In this document: positions 45,662-53,567 of the stretch, in pieces | How positions within the stretch are numbered: the first letter of the stretch is position 1 | Layout of the letters: each line of letters starts with the position of its first letter | Source of the DNA: Streptomyces sp. TRM68367 | GTDB lineage: Bacteria > Actinomycetota > Actinomycetes > Streptomycetales > Streptomycetaceae | DNA: 64,000 bases | Direction of reading: 5' to 3' | Assembly (NCBI RefSeq): GCF_014495685.1 | Contig: NZ_JACTVI010000016.1 | Coordinates: 60,487-124,486 of the forward strand | The notes under the pieces: model-generated | What the model saw: the letters and a program-made list of their open reading frames with translations, nothing else | Databases searched by the model: none | What the model was told of the DNA's origin: nothing | Position numbers and translations under genes: made by a program

Positions 45662-46534
45662 ATGCAGGCGTCAGAGGTCCCGCGTGCGGTGGCCGCGGCC
45701 ATGTCGACCGCCTCATCACTTGGCCTGACAGTCGACGACGTGATCGTTCTTCATGACTCGAACAAGCTCACTCTGCGTCTGCTGCCTTGTGACGTCCTGG
45801 CCCGGGTGGCACCTGTAGCGCATCAGGTCGCACGGTTCGAAGTCGAGCTCGCTCAGCGGCTCGCCGAATCCGGGTGCCCTGTGGCTGCTCTCGAGCCTCG
45901 AGTGGAGCCGCACGTCTATCAGCGTGACGGCTTCGTGGTCACGCTGTGGACCTACTACGAACCCGTGTCACCGCGAGAGGTCTCACCAGCCGACTACGCC
46001 AATGCGCTCGAGCGGCTGCACGCCGGCATGCGCAAGCTCGATGTCCCGACGCCGCACTTCACGGATCGAGTCGAGCAGGCTCAGCAACTCGTGGCGAACC
46101 GCGACCACACTCCGGCGCTCTCCGACGCGGACCGGGAGCTGCTCGGCGACACGTTACGAAGCCTGAGACGAGTGATCGGCGAGCGCGGCGGCGCCGAGCA
46201 ACTGCTGCACGGCGAACCGCACCCGGGCAACGTGCTCACCACGAAGAGCGGGTTGCTGTTTGTAGACCTTGAGACGTGTTGCCGGGGGCCCGTCGAATTC
46301 GACCTCGCCCATGCGCCCGAAGAAGTCAGCGAGCACTATCCCGGTGTCAATCAAGACTTGCTGCGCGAGTGCCGGATCCTCGTGCTGGCGGTGATCACAA
46401 CGTGGCGCTGGGATCGAGGCGACCAACTCCCAAACGGGCGCCAGCTGGGCACAGAGTGGCTCAGCCGGATCCGGGCAGCACTCGATCGCAACGGCCTGGA
46501 CACCACGGCTGATCGCGGACCTTCGAGGTCGTAG
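45662..46534 (+). CDS. Aminoglycoside phosphotransferase-family kinase-like protein
   Basis: A 290-residue protein with the APH/choline-kinase fold. The N lobe has KLTLRLLPCDVLARVAPV and the C lobe the catalytic loop LLHGEPHPGNVLTTKSGLLF (about residue 190; the Brenner motif HGxxHxGN) and VDLETCCRGPVEFDLAHAPE (about 210; DxE in place of DFD). Some relatives phosphorylate antibiotics, others small metabolites; the substrate is not predictable. ATG 45662 is chosen over 45626 because a purine-rich AGGGAGAGG lies upstream. Third-position GC is lower than in neighbours, suggesting recent acquisition. Confidence 0.85.
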   Translation: MQASEVPRAVAAAMSTASSLGLTVDDVIVLHDSNKLTLRLLPCDVLARVAPVAHQVARFEVELAQRLAESGCPVAALEPRVEPHVYQRDGFVVTLWTYYEPVSPREVSPADYANALERLHAGMRKLDVPTPHFTDRVEQAQQLVANRDHTPALSDADRELLGDTLRSLRRVIGERGGAEQLLHGEPHPGNVLTTKSGLLFVDLETCCRGPVEFDLAHAPEEVSEHYPGVNQDLLRECRILVLAVITTWRWDRGDQLPNGRQLGTEWLSRIRAALDRNGLDTTADRGPSRS

Positions 46535-46549
46535 CCGGCCGGTTGTTGA

Positions 46550-46713
46550 TGTCGGATCACCCGCAGAGGCACCGGGTCGGTGGTGACCTGGCGGCGGGCC
46601 CAGAGGTGCTGCCGTCCGCGCAGGGCATGCCCGCGGCGAAGATCGCCGAGGTAACGTTCACCAGCGCGGACCGGGTCCGGAACGTGATCCATAACTTCAA
46701 CGACCCGCAGCGA
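46550..46713 (+). mobile_element. Relic of an IS630-type transposase (N-terminal HTH)
   Basis: The frames give RITRRGTGSVVTWRRAQ, then after a one-base shift LPSAQGMPAAKIAEVTFTSA and DRVRNVIHNFND. This is the helix-turn-helix N terminus of IS630-family transposases (SAQGMP..KIAEVTFTS.DRVRDVIHNFN as I recall it). The rest of the transposase with its DDE triad is absent; homology stops at 46713. No terminal inverted repeats were found. Confidence 0.78.
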
Positions 46714-46785
46714 CAGGGGAACGCTCGCGGGAACTCGGCCCCCCTCCAGGGCGCCGCGGCACGGAAGGACAGTTGGCCGCCCGCG

Positions 46786-47961
46786 CTACTCGAGCGTGGC
46801 CAGGAACTTCCCGAGCCGGGCGATTCCCTCGCGCAGTGCGTCGGCCGACGCCGCGTAGGAGAGCCGTACGTGCGTCTCCGCCGTGTGCACGCCGAAGTCC
46901 CGGCCGGGCGTGAGCGCGACGTGAGCGTCCCGGAGTGCTCGCTCGCAGAACTCCCAGGAAGTGAGCCCGGTGCCGCTCACGTCGAAGTAGACGTAGAACG
47001 CGCCGTCGGGCGGCACGGGAACCGGCAGTCCGAGCCGATCCAGGCCGTGCAGTACGAGGGCGCGCCGCTGGGCGAACTCGGCGCGGCGGGCCTCGCAGAC
47101 CGCGAGGGCCTCGGGGGTGAAACAGGTCAGAGCCGCGTGCTGGGCAGGAGTGGAGGCGCAGAGGAAGTAGTTCTGGGCGAGGCGCTCCATCGCCGGTACG
47201 AGGGGCTCGGGGACGACGCACCAGCCCAGCCGCCAGCCGGTCATGCCGAAGTACTTCGAGAAGCTGTTGATGACTACGGCGTCGGAGTCGAAGGAGAGGG
47301 CGCTGCGTGGTGGCCGTCCTTGGTCGTCGTGGTCGCTGAGGTTGAGGTAGATCTCGTCGACGATGCGCCACGCCTCGCGCTCGCGGGCGTGCTCGCAGAT
47401 CGCCGCCAGTTCGTCGGCCGGTACCGAGGTGCCCGTCGGGTTCGACGGGGTGGCGATCATGATCCCGCGGGTGCTGTCCGTCCATCGCGACCGGACGGAT
47501 GCCGCATCCAGTTGGAAGCGGGTCTCGGCGGTGGCCGGGACGAGCGTGACGCGGGCGCCGAAGCTCTCGACTATCTGCCGGTTGCAGGGGTACGACGGGT
47601 CACCGATGACCACCTCATCCCCGGGGTCGACGAGGGCGGCGGTGGCCAGCACCAGGGCGGCCGACGCCCCCGCGGTCACGACGACGCGGGACGCGTCGAC
47701 CTCGACGCCGTGCTGCTCCTCGTAGAACCGCGCGATCGCCTCCCGCAACGCGGGCAGCCCGAGGCTCGCGGTGTAGGGCATGGGTCGTCCGTCCATTGCC
47801 TCGCGCATCGCGTTCCGGACGGCCGGGGGCGCGCCGAAGTCCGGTTCGCCGATGCTGAGTTTGACGACGTGGTGGCCGTGGGCCTCCAGCGCCGCGGCCT
47901 GCTTGCCGAACTCCATCGCATAGAAGGGGGCGACGGCCTGGGCACGTTGCGAGATCTTCAT
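46786..47961 (-). CDS. PLP-dependent aminotransferase, class I/II
   Basis: A 391-residue fold-type I aminotransferase. Substrate-entry motif KLSIGEPDFGAPPAVRNAM (about 33-51), PLP-binding NPTGT (about 170), DEIYLNL (about 200) and the Schiff-base lysine in INSFSKYFGMTGWRLGWCVV (about 230). Length and motifs suit aspartate/aromatic aminotransferases. ATG 47961 opens MKISQRAQAVAP. A duplicated 65-base piece of its own 5' part lies just upstream (48019-48083). The amino acid used is not evident. Confidence 0.92.
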   Translation of the reverse strand: MKISQRAQAVAPFYAMEFGKQAAALEAHGHHVVKLSIGEPDFGAPPAVRNAMREAMDGRPMPYTASLGLPALREAIARFYEEQHGVEVDASRVVVTAGASAALVLATAALVDPGDEVVIGDPSYPCNRQIVESFGARVTLVPATAETRFQLDAASVRSRWTDSTRGIMIATPSNPTGTSVPADELAAICEHAREREAWRIVDEIYLNLSDHDDQGRPPRSALSFDSDAVVINSFSKYFGMTGWRLGWCVVPEPLVPAMERLAQNYFLCASTPAQHAALTCFTPEALAVCEARRAEFAQRRALVLHGLDRLGLPVPVPPDGAFYVYFDVSGTGLTSWEFCERALRDAHVALTPGRDFGVHTAETHVRLSYAASADALREGIARLGKFLATLE

Positions 47962-48018
47962 GCGCTCATGGTGAGGCCTCCGGCTCGATCACGGCCAGGA
48001 GTGAGAGGACGGAGCAGT

Positions 48019-48083
48019 TTCCGAGTCGTCCGTGCATGGCCCTGCGCATCGCGTTCCGCACGGCCGGGGGTGCGCCGAATTCG
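48019..48083 (-). repeat. Partial duplicate of the aminotransferase gene 5' region
   Basis: On the minus strand this encodes EFGAPPAVRNAMRRAMHGRL, nearly the same as residues 40-58 of the aminotransferase (DFGAPPAVRNAMREAMDGRP) encoded at 47785-47845. DNA identity is high over about 60 bases. No start or continuation exists, so it is a leftover of a duplication or of a second, lost paralogue. Confidence 0.85.
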
Positions 48084-48123
48084 GCGGAGGCGCCGTTCTG
48101 CCCCGTCGTGGAACGGGTGGCCG

Positions 48124-48342
48124 TCAGGAGCGTCGGGCTTTCCCGCCGTGCACGGCTGGGTATTCGGCTGCGAGCCAGGGGCCGAGATCGTTGATGAGCA
48201 TCCCGAGCACCGCCGGGTCTGGTGAGGGTGCGCGGCCGGTGGACGCGGCGACGCGCATCTGCTCGACGCGCTCGGGGTAGTAGCGGCCGAAGAGTTCGGC
48301 GGACTGGTCGAGGTCGCTGGTCCAGCCGCCCCATCGGGGCAT
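48124..48342 (-). CDS. Small hypothetical protein
   Basis: A 72-residue frame, MPRWGGWTSDLDQSAELFGR to LAAEYPAVHGGKARRS, with normal Streptomyces codon use. The frame stays open upstream of the ATG without a start (RRTLSRRIVRTGFTLI), which suggests that it is the C-terminal part of a longer gene whose beginning is lost. No ribosome site, no recognised domain. It lies between the duplicated aminotransferase fragment and the TerD gene. Confidence 0.4.
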   Translation of the reverse strand: MPRWGGWTSDLDQSAELFGRYYPERVEQMRVAASTGRAPSPDPAVLGMLINDLGPWLAAEYPAVHGGKARRS

Positions 48343-48459
48343 GATCAGGGTGAATCCGGTGCGGACGATGCGGCGGCTGAGGGTTCGGCGATCGGCGTGG
48401 GGGCCACCGGGGCCGGGCCTGCGGCGGCCCCCACGACCGGGTCCGCGCGGGCTGCCCGG

Positions 48460-48996
48460 TCAGGGCCGTCGGGGGATGCTGCCCATCTGCGCGAGGAAGG
48501 CTGCCGGGTCGCTGTCGAACCCCCGGATCATCTCCTGAAACTCCCACGCGCCGGAGCCGTCCCGGCTGAACTCCGCGACGGTCGCGGCGGTCGATGCGGA
48601 GACCTGCGCAAAGTCGTCTGCCAGCAACTGCGTGTACCTCTCGACGATCACCAGCCTGGCGTTCGCTATGTCGTCGAAGGTTCTGTGGCCGTGGTCCTGA
48701 TGGATGACTGCCCCGACGACCACTCGCGCGTAGGCGGAGGACAGCCGGTCGAACTCCAGGACCATCTCCTCAACGAAGCCGAAGCCCTGGCCGGTCTGGC
48801 TGTGCCGACGCATGTTGATGGTCCCGTCCGGCGACCGGCTGTCGTAATGGACGACGTACGCAGGTTGCCCGTAGGGGTCGTCCGCGAGATAGGTCGCGGC
48901 GATGATGTCGAGGTGACGAGGCGGCTGCCCCAAGGGACTCGGGTCCCACTGAAGTTTTACTTCGACCTTCCCGAGTCCCTTGCTGACACTGCTCAC
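48460..48996 (-). CDS. TerD family protein
   Basis: A 178-residue calcium-binding TerD/stress-response-type protein. It starts SSVSKGLGKVEVKLQWDPSP and shows DIIAATYLADDPYGQPAYVV, VVHYDSRSPDGTINMRRHSQ and FDDIANARLVIVERYTQLLA. TerD proteins bind Ca2+ through acidic loops and are linked to tellurite, phage and stress resistance and, in Streptomyces, to differentiation. The start is GTG 48996 with GAGGAGG ten bases upstream. No other ter genes adjoin. Confidence 0.88.
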   Translation of the reverse strand: MSSVSKGLGKVEVKLQWDPSPLGQPPRHLDIIAATYLADDPYGQPAYVVHYDSRSPDGTINMRRHSQTGQGFGFVEEMVLEFDRLSSAYARVVVGAVIHQDHGHRTFDDIANARLVIVERYTQLLADDFAQVSASTAATVAEFSRDGSGAWEFQEMIRGFDSDPAAFLAQMGSIPRRP

Positions 48997-49098
48997 CGGA
49001 CGTGGCCTCCTCGCGTCGTTCCACTGCGGGACGGACGTGAACCCGCATCGTCAAGTATGGCCAGCGACCAGCACTTTGATGCTTCGTTGACCTTCTTC

Positions 49099-49404
49099 TT
49101 ACCCAGAAGCGGACGTACCGGCGGCCCGCGATCGGGAGCGTGGCGGCTCCATCACGGTCCGGAGCGACTCCAGGTCGTCCCGGGAGGCTCTCGCGCAGCG
49201 CGGCGGGGCCTGCTCCAGCCGACGGGTGCGCAGATCGGCGACGGTCGGGAGCTTCGCCACGGGGATCCGCTGTCCCGTCGTGCGTTCGATCGCCTTCACC
49301 TCCGGTGCTCGCGGCTCGGCCAGGGTGACCGCGACACTCCCGCCTCCGGCCCGGCCCACCCGGCCGACGCGGTGCACGTACGTCTTACGGACATGCGGGG
49401 CCAT
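49099..49404 (-). pseudogene. C-terminal fragment of a DEAD/DEAH-box helicase
   Basis: The frame reads MAPHVRKTYVHRVGRVGRAG then GGSVAVTLAEPRAPEVKAIE. YVHRVGRxGRAG is helicase motif VI (HRxGRxGR), followed by the family's usual strand and a basic tail. The whole RecA-like domain 1 and most of domain 2 are missing, and no start with a ribosome site exists. It is a relic of an RNA helicase such as RhlE/DeaD types. Confidence 0.75.
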
Positions 49405-49576
49405 GGCCACCTCCGTCTGCTTCCGGAACGGGCACGCTCGTCCCGGCCGCACCCGCGAAGGGGCGTCACCCAAGTGGCGTATCAGGACACCAGGTAGTGA
49501 ACAACCCAGGAATAGCGTGGAATCGCCCTACGAGGCCCAGGGGGGTACGTCAGAACCCATCCCATCAGGAGGACTC

Positions 49577-49996
49577 ATGCCGGTTGCCGGGCAGATCATG
49601 CACCGAGGCGCAGAGTGCATCAACAAGACGGAAACGCTCACTCGTGCCGCCGAGATGATGAAGCGACTGAAGGTCGGCGCACTGCCGGTCTGCGAGGACG
49701 ACGGCAGGATGTGCGGCATCATCACCGACCGTGACATCGTGGTGAAGTGTGTTGCCGACGGGCGCAACCCCGCCGAGACTCAGTGCACGGAGCTGTGCGA
49801 AGGCACCCCGCAGTGGGTCGATGTCAACGCCGACGTCAGCGAGGTGCTCGCCACGATGGAGCGGCATCAGATCAAGCGGCTCCCGGTGATCGAGAACAAG
49901 GAGCTGGTCGGCATGATCAGCGAACGGGACATCGCCCAGCACCTCAACGAGCACCAGATCGCCGAATTCGCAGAACGGGTGTACGCCACATCCTGA
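49577..49996 (+). CDS. CBS-domain pair protein
   Basis: A 139-residue protein of two CBS motifs: residues 5-60 (ECINKTETLTRAAEMMKRLK, then VCEDDGRMCGIITDRDIVVK) and 75-130 (WVDVNADVSEVLATMERHQI, then VIENKELVGMISERDIAQHL). Such Bateman modules bind adenine nucleotides and often regulate other enzymes in stress or dormancy. ATG 49577 has AGGAGG. It has its own promoter region and a terminator hairpin at 50020-50063. No partner domain is fused. Confidence 0.93.
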   Translation: MPVAGQIMHRGAECINKTETLTRAAEMMKRLKVGALPVCEDDGRMCGIITDRDIVVKCVADGRNPAETQCTELCEGTPQWVDVNADVSEVLATMERHQIKRLPVIENKELVGMISERDIAQHLNEHQIAEFAERVYATS

Positions 49997-50019
49997 GCAC
50001 GTTCCCGCGTGCACTCCTG

Positions 50020-50063
50020 CGTCCTCAGCGGCGCGCTCGTCGGCGTGGGCACCGCTGAGGACG
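50020..50063 (+). terminator. Stem-loop terminator after the CBS gene
   Basis: CGTCCTCAGCGG at 50020-50031 pairs with CCGCTGAGGACG at 50052-50063 (12 bp, 20-base loop), 24 bases after the stop codon, followed by GGAGTTGTG. Good candidate for Rho-independent termination. Confidence 0.8.
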
Positions 50064-50091
50064 GGAGTTGTGCTCCAGAGTTGCCGGGTTC

Positions 50092-50125
50092 ATATGCCTG
50101 CGCAGTCATGACAGCGCAGGCATAT
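50092..50125. repeat. Perfect 12-bp inverted repeat
   Basis: ATATGCCTGCGC at 50092-50103 and its exact complement at 50114-50125, ten-base loop. It lies 30 bases after the CBS terminator and just before a LacI HTH relic. It could be a second terminator, an operator of the lost LacI gene, or an insertion scar. Confidence 0.85.
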
Positions 50126-50177
50126 CGCTCACCCCACCAATGACGCGAGTGGGAGGACGGGGCGGGGCCCCGGCGCG

Positions 50178-50345
50178 CCGCGCAGCGTGGACGTGGCCCG
50201 GTTGGCCGGCGTCTCGCAGAAGACGGTGTCGAGGGTTTTCAACGGGGAGCGGTACGTCTTCGACGAGGTGCGCCGCCGCGTGCTCGGGGCCGCCGAGAAC
50301 CCGGCTACCGGCTGAACAGCGCGGCCCGGGTAATGGCCTCGCGTC
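50178..50345 (+). pseudogene. LacI-family HTH domain fragment
   Basis: [20 protein letters not shown] followed by [20 protein letters not shown] is the diagnostic LacI DNA-binding domain (DVA.LAGVS..TVSRV.N). After ENP the frame breaks; the next frame gives [19 protein letters not shown], the normal hinge-helix continuation. No start codon fits the correct position and the ligand-binding domain is not found downstream, so this is dead. A LacI ligand-domain fragment lies at 24187-24540, but whether they came from one gene is not shown. Confidence 0.82.
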
Positions 50346-50797
50346 GACGTGCCCGTCCTCGTGCTCGGCGCGCCGGCGGCGTGCGGCGGCCCCCGGGAGG
50401 TGGCCGCGGGGTGGGCGCCGAGCTCCTGGCGCGGGCGGCCACCGAACACGCTGGACCTCGGGCACGTGACGGCCCATCACCTCGCTCGCCTGGCTGTCCG
50501 CGGACCGCGGCTGGCACAGCCCCCGTCGGACCCGCTGCACGGGTACGCGTCCGACCTGTTCCTCGGTCTACTCCGTCTTCGCGGCGGCCGGGCTACGGCA
50601 CTCCGGGTACGAGGCGGCCGCCGCCACAACGCCCGCACCCGGGGCTGGCGGCTCACCGAGCAGGAACCGACGCGCCCGACGTCGTCCTCGCCGTCTCCCG
50701 GTACGGCCGCCGCATGCTGCACTGCGGCGGCAGCGCCCCCGCCCCCGACGGTTCCCCGGCAGGACCTGCGCTACGAGATCGGTTCGCCGTAACACTG
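50346..50797. other. Region without a supported gene
   Basis: About 450 bases with open frames on both strands but no recognised domain. One plus-strand reading contains HGYASDLFLGLLRLRG and another SVYSVFAAAGLRHSGYEAAA, which look protein-like but in different frames, so the stretch is probably a decayed gene. It precedes the convergent protease gene ending at 50798. Confidence 0.4.
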
Positions 50798-52171
50798 CTA
50801 CAGACGATGCCAGAGGGCCGGAGTGCCGGCCGGCGACCACGCGCCCTGGGCCTGGTGGGTCTGCAGGCACTGGTAGCGCACACCCGCGTGGGTCACCGTG
50901 GCGCCGGCCTCGTAGACGCGGCCCGCGGCCCACGCGTCCGTCGCCCCGTTGTCCTGCGGAGCGGGCGTGTCGGTCTGGGCGGAGGCGGTCGTCAGGACGA
51001 GGCCGAAGTCGCCGAGAATCGGATTGACCGGCTGGTAGAAGGTGGTCCCGCCGCTCGTGCAGTCCCCCGAGCCGCCGGAGGTCACGCCCTGCGCCTGGGT
51101 GCCGGAGACGTACGGGCCGCCGGAGTCACCCGGTTCGGCGCACACGGTGGTCCGGGTCACGCCCTCGACGGTGCCCTGGTCGTAGCTGACGCTCGTGTCG
51201 TGCTGCTCGATGGTGCCGCAGTGCCATCCGGTGGTGGAGCCGGAGCGGCAGACCGACGCCCCGACGAGCGCCTGGACCGAACCGCTGACCTGCACCTTCT
51301 TGCCGCCCTCGCCCCTGACGTCCGGCGTGGCGGTCCAGTCGCTGTTGACACCCACCCAGGCCATGTCCTTGTCGGGGAACGTGGAGGCCCGGAACGTGCC
51401 CTGGTCGGCCCTGTTGAAGCCGGTGGTCTTGTCGCCCGGCTTGCCGCAGTGGCCCGCTGTGGCGAGGCCCTGCTGCTGGTCCTTGGTCACGGAGAAGCCG
51501 ATGGAGCAACGGGCCGTGCCGTTGGTGTAGTAGGCCTCACCGCCGACGATGTCCGTCAGCAGTCGTGGCCGCTGCGCCGACACGCGGACGCCCACGTCCA
51601 TGCCCTGGACGCCGGCGGTCCTGATGAAGGCCGTGGCGGCCGACTGCCGGGCCGCCTGGACGACGACCCGGTTCGCCGGTACGTCGACGTACCAGACCGG
51701 AGTGTCGCGCGTCGTGACGCGGGCGGCGGCCGTGTCCAGCTTCTGCTTGATGGCCTTGAGTTCGGTGAGCGGCCGCTTGACGACCACGGCCTTCGCGCCC
51801 TGGGCCCGGATGGCGGGCGCGTCGGCGGCATGCGTGGTGGCGACGACGAGTTCGGCGGAGGTGGCCCCCCGCACCCAGGCCCCGGCGAAGTGCTTGCCCA
51901 GGGCGTTGCGGAGCCGGCCAGCGCGGGTGCCCGCCTCCGCCTCGTTGACCAACCGCTCGGCCGCCTGACCCGGTGTCAGCCCGAGGTCGCGCTCCATAAC
52001 ACGCAGCAGCTCCGCCGACGGCCGGTCGGCACCGAGCGTCTGTGCGGCGGTGGACCCGGACATCGGCGGAGGCGGCTCGGCCGCTGTGGCCGAGGTGAAC
52101 CCGGTGAGGGCGAGGGTGCCGAGAGCGGCCAGGGCGGTGCGGCGGCCGGCCGCGGCATGTCTGCCGAGCAT
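50798..52171 (-). CDS. Secreted S1 serine protease, streptogrisin-type, with chitin-binding domain
   Basis: A 457-residue exported protease. Signal peptide about 1-32 (RRTALAALGTLALTGFTSAT), propeptide with two alpha-lytic-protease prodomain repeats (about 45-205; LRVMERDLGLTPGQAAERLV and ELVVATTHAADAPAIRAQGA), and the chymotrypsin-like domain (about 210-385) with catalytic His in GLATAGHCGKPG, Asp in DKDMAWVGVN and Ser in CAEPGDSGGPYVSG. The C-terminal 55 residues (DAWAAGRVYEAGATVTHAGV, then RYQCLQTHQAQGAWSP) form a CBM5/12 chitin-binding domain, as in streptogrisin C. ATG 52171 has GGAGG eight bases upstream. All catalytic parts look intact. Confidence 0.94.
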   Translation of the reverse strand: MLGRHAAAGRRTALAALGTLALTGFTSATAAEPPPPMSGSTAAQTLGADRPSAELLRVMERDLGLTPGQAAERLVNEAEAGTRAGRLRNALGKHFAGAWVRGATSAELVVATTHAADAPAIRAQGAKAVVVKRPLTELKAIKQKLDTAAARVTTRDTPVWYVDVPANRVVVQAARQSAATAFIRTAGVQGMDVGVRVSAQRPRLLTDIVGGEAYYTNGTARCSIGFSVTKDQQQGLATAGHCGKPGDKTTGFNRADQGTFRASTFPDKDMAWVGVNSDWTATPDVRGEGGKKVQVSGSVQALVGASVCRSGSTTGWHCGTIEQHDTSVSYDQGTVEGVTRTTVCAEPGDSGGPYVSGTQAQGVTSGGSGDCTSGGTTFYQPVNPILGDFGLVLTTASAQTDTPAPQDNGATDAWAAGRVYEAGATVTHAGVRYQCLQTHQAQGAWSPAGTPALWHRL

Positions 52172-52639
52172 GCGATGAACCTCCAGCGAATTCGGGTGGG
52201 CCTGCGTCGGGTCAAGGCCTTGACGGAGAGACATGAGTCGATGTCAAAAGCGGAGTTTTTCCGCGCTTTGGGGGACGCCCAGGGGTGCCATGTGCGCTAC
52301 GGAGTGCTCAGGCGGGTTTCAGGCCCGCAGCGCCGGCCTCGGTGACGTAGGACGCGGCCGTGGTGATGGCGGCGCCGGGCCGTCGTAGCTGTCGTCGCCG
52401 GAGGCGAAGCAGCCGGTCGCCGGCGGCGGTTCGAAGCCCGAGGTCGGTTGGGCGAACAAGTAGGTGGCGTTCGAACATCGCGGACCTATTCGCCAGGGTG
52501 CGCCACCCCTTCCGGCGCATAGAAATATCCACCAGCATGAAGGGCCCTGAACGGGCCGGCGGCGCGGGCGGAAGCCCACGGCCGGGCGCAACCGCGTCCT
52601 GCCCGCGTCCGTTACGGCGGAGCCGATCGCGCTGGGGGT
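52172..52639. other. Region upstream of the protease gene without supported gene
   Basis: About 470 bases. One minus-strand reading contains YLFAQPTSGFEPPPATGCFA followed by SGDDSYDGPAPP and ends at 52319, which looks like the end of a real protein but I cannot name it and it has no start. The protease promoter must lie near 52190-52260, where AAAAGCGGAGTTTTTCCG forms a small inverted repeat. Confidence 0.4.
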
Positions 52640-53401
52640 GTGACCTTGCAGAGTTGCATGGAGAATCAGGCCATCGAATGGCTCGCCGCGGCTGCCACTG
52701 ATCCTCAGCGGTGCAGACAGGAGTGGGAACAGGGCGCGGAAACAGTGCTGTTGCAGGCCGGGCGGCTCTGGGACGTGCTGAGCGTGCCCGAGGACCTGGG
52801 CCTGTGCGCGCTGGATCTCCTCGGCCGTGACCGGCGAGGGGCGCCTGCGCCGACTCTGGTCGACTGCGCGGCCCGCCGGGTCGGATTCTTCCTGCCGCCC
52901 AGCCCGACAGCCATCGAGTGGGCCGGGTCCGGCGTGCGCCGCGCCGGCAGGGGATCGTGGATCGCCGTGCCCCGACCCGACGGCGCGGCCCGGCGCCTGG
53001 AATGGCTCGTCCCGCCCGACGGGACCGGCACCCTGCACGAGCCCCGCCTGGTGGAGCTGGCTCTGCGCGAGGCGGGGGGTACGGTCCCATCCCTCACACG
53101 GAGGCATGACATGGCCGACGTCGCCGTGCGAGCTGGGCACGGCGCGGACGTCTTGGGCATCCCCAACGACGGCGACCATACGACCGACTCGGGCGGGGGC
53201 GACGCCGGTTGCCCGTGGTGCGCCGCACTGCGCACGGCGAGCAAGCGCTCCACAACCCAACCGCCGGCACACGACCCCTATGTCTCAGGAGTCCGGCAGG
53301 GCTCCGGGGACGGTCAGACCGACAACGGTCCCTGGCACCTCCCCTCGCGGGTCCGCGGGGTCAGCCGCCTGTGGAGCCGGAGGCGACCACGCCGCGCATG
53401 A
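52640..53401 (+). CDS. Hypothetical protein, primase/polymerase N-domain-like
   Basis: A 253-residue protein. AIEWLAAAATDPQRCRQEWE (about 10-30), LLQAGRLWDVLSVPEDLGL, DCAARRVGFFLPPSP and RRLEWLVPPDGTGTLHEPRL resemble a Streptomyces family annotated as bifunctional DNA primase/polymerase N-terminal-like proteins, by memory only. The first 150 residues look conserved; after LALREAGGT the tail is low-complexity and includes a sequence repeated outside the gene (53323-53354), so the original C terminus may have been replaced. GTG 52640 or ATG 52658 are possible starts. Confidence 0.6.
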   Translation: MTLQSCMENQAIEWLAAAATDPQRCRQEWEQGAETVLLQAGRLWDVLSVPEDLGLCALDLLGRDRRGAPAPTLVDCAARRVGFFLPPSPTAIEWAGSGVRRAGRGSWIAVPRPDGAARRLEWLVPPDGTGTLHEPRLVELALREAGGTVPSLTRRHDMADVAVRAGHGADVLGIPNDGDHTTDSGGGDAGCPWCAALRTASKRSTTQPPAHDPYVSGVRQGSGDGQTDNGPWHLPSRVRGVSRLWSRRRPRRA

Positions 53402-53502
53402 TCAGCGCGAAGCGCCGTCGCCGGTCCACCTTTTCTCGCGGTCTATCAGCAAGGGGGCGAGAGCGCCGGGCAACGGTCCCTGGCACCTCCCCTCGCGGGT
53501 CC
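53323..53502. repeat. 32-bp perfect direct repeat
   Basis: A 32-base sequence beginning CAACGGTCCCTGGCACCTCC occurs at 53323-53354 (inside the 3' part of the hypothetical gene) and at 53471-53502, 148 bases later. Such exact repeats are rare by chance and suggest a duplication or an element boundary. No open frame links the copies. Confidence 0.92.
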
Positions 53503-53567
53503 TGAAGATCTCACCGGCCTGACGGTGCAGATCGGGCCGATCGGTGAAGACGGCGGTTTGCTGACGC

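Noticed and set aside
52319..53272. Minus-strand frame with ATYLFAQPTSGFEPPPATGC near its end
   Set aside because: The end looks protein-like but the rest is antisense to the hypothetical gene at 52640 and has no start or known domain; noted only as an unexplained stretch.
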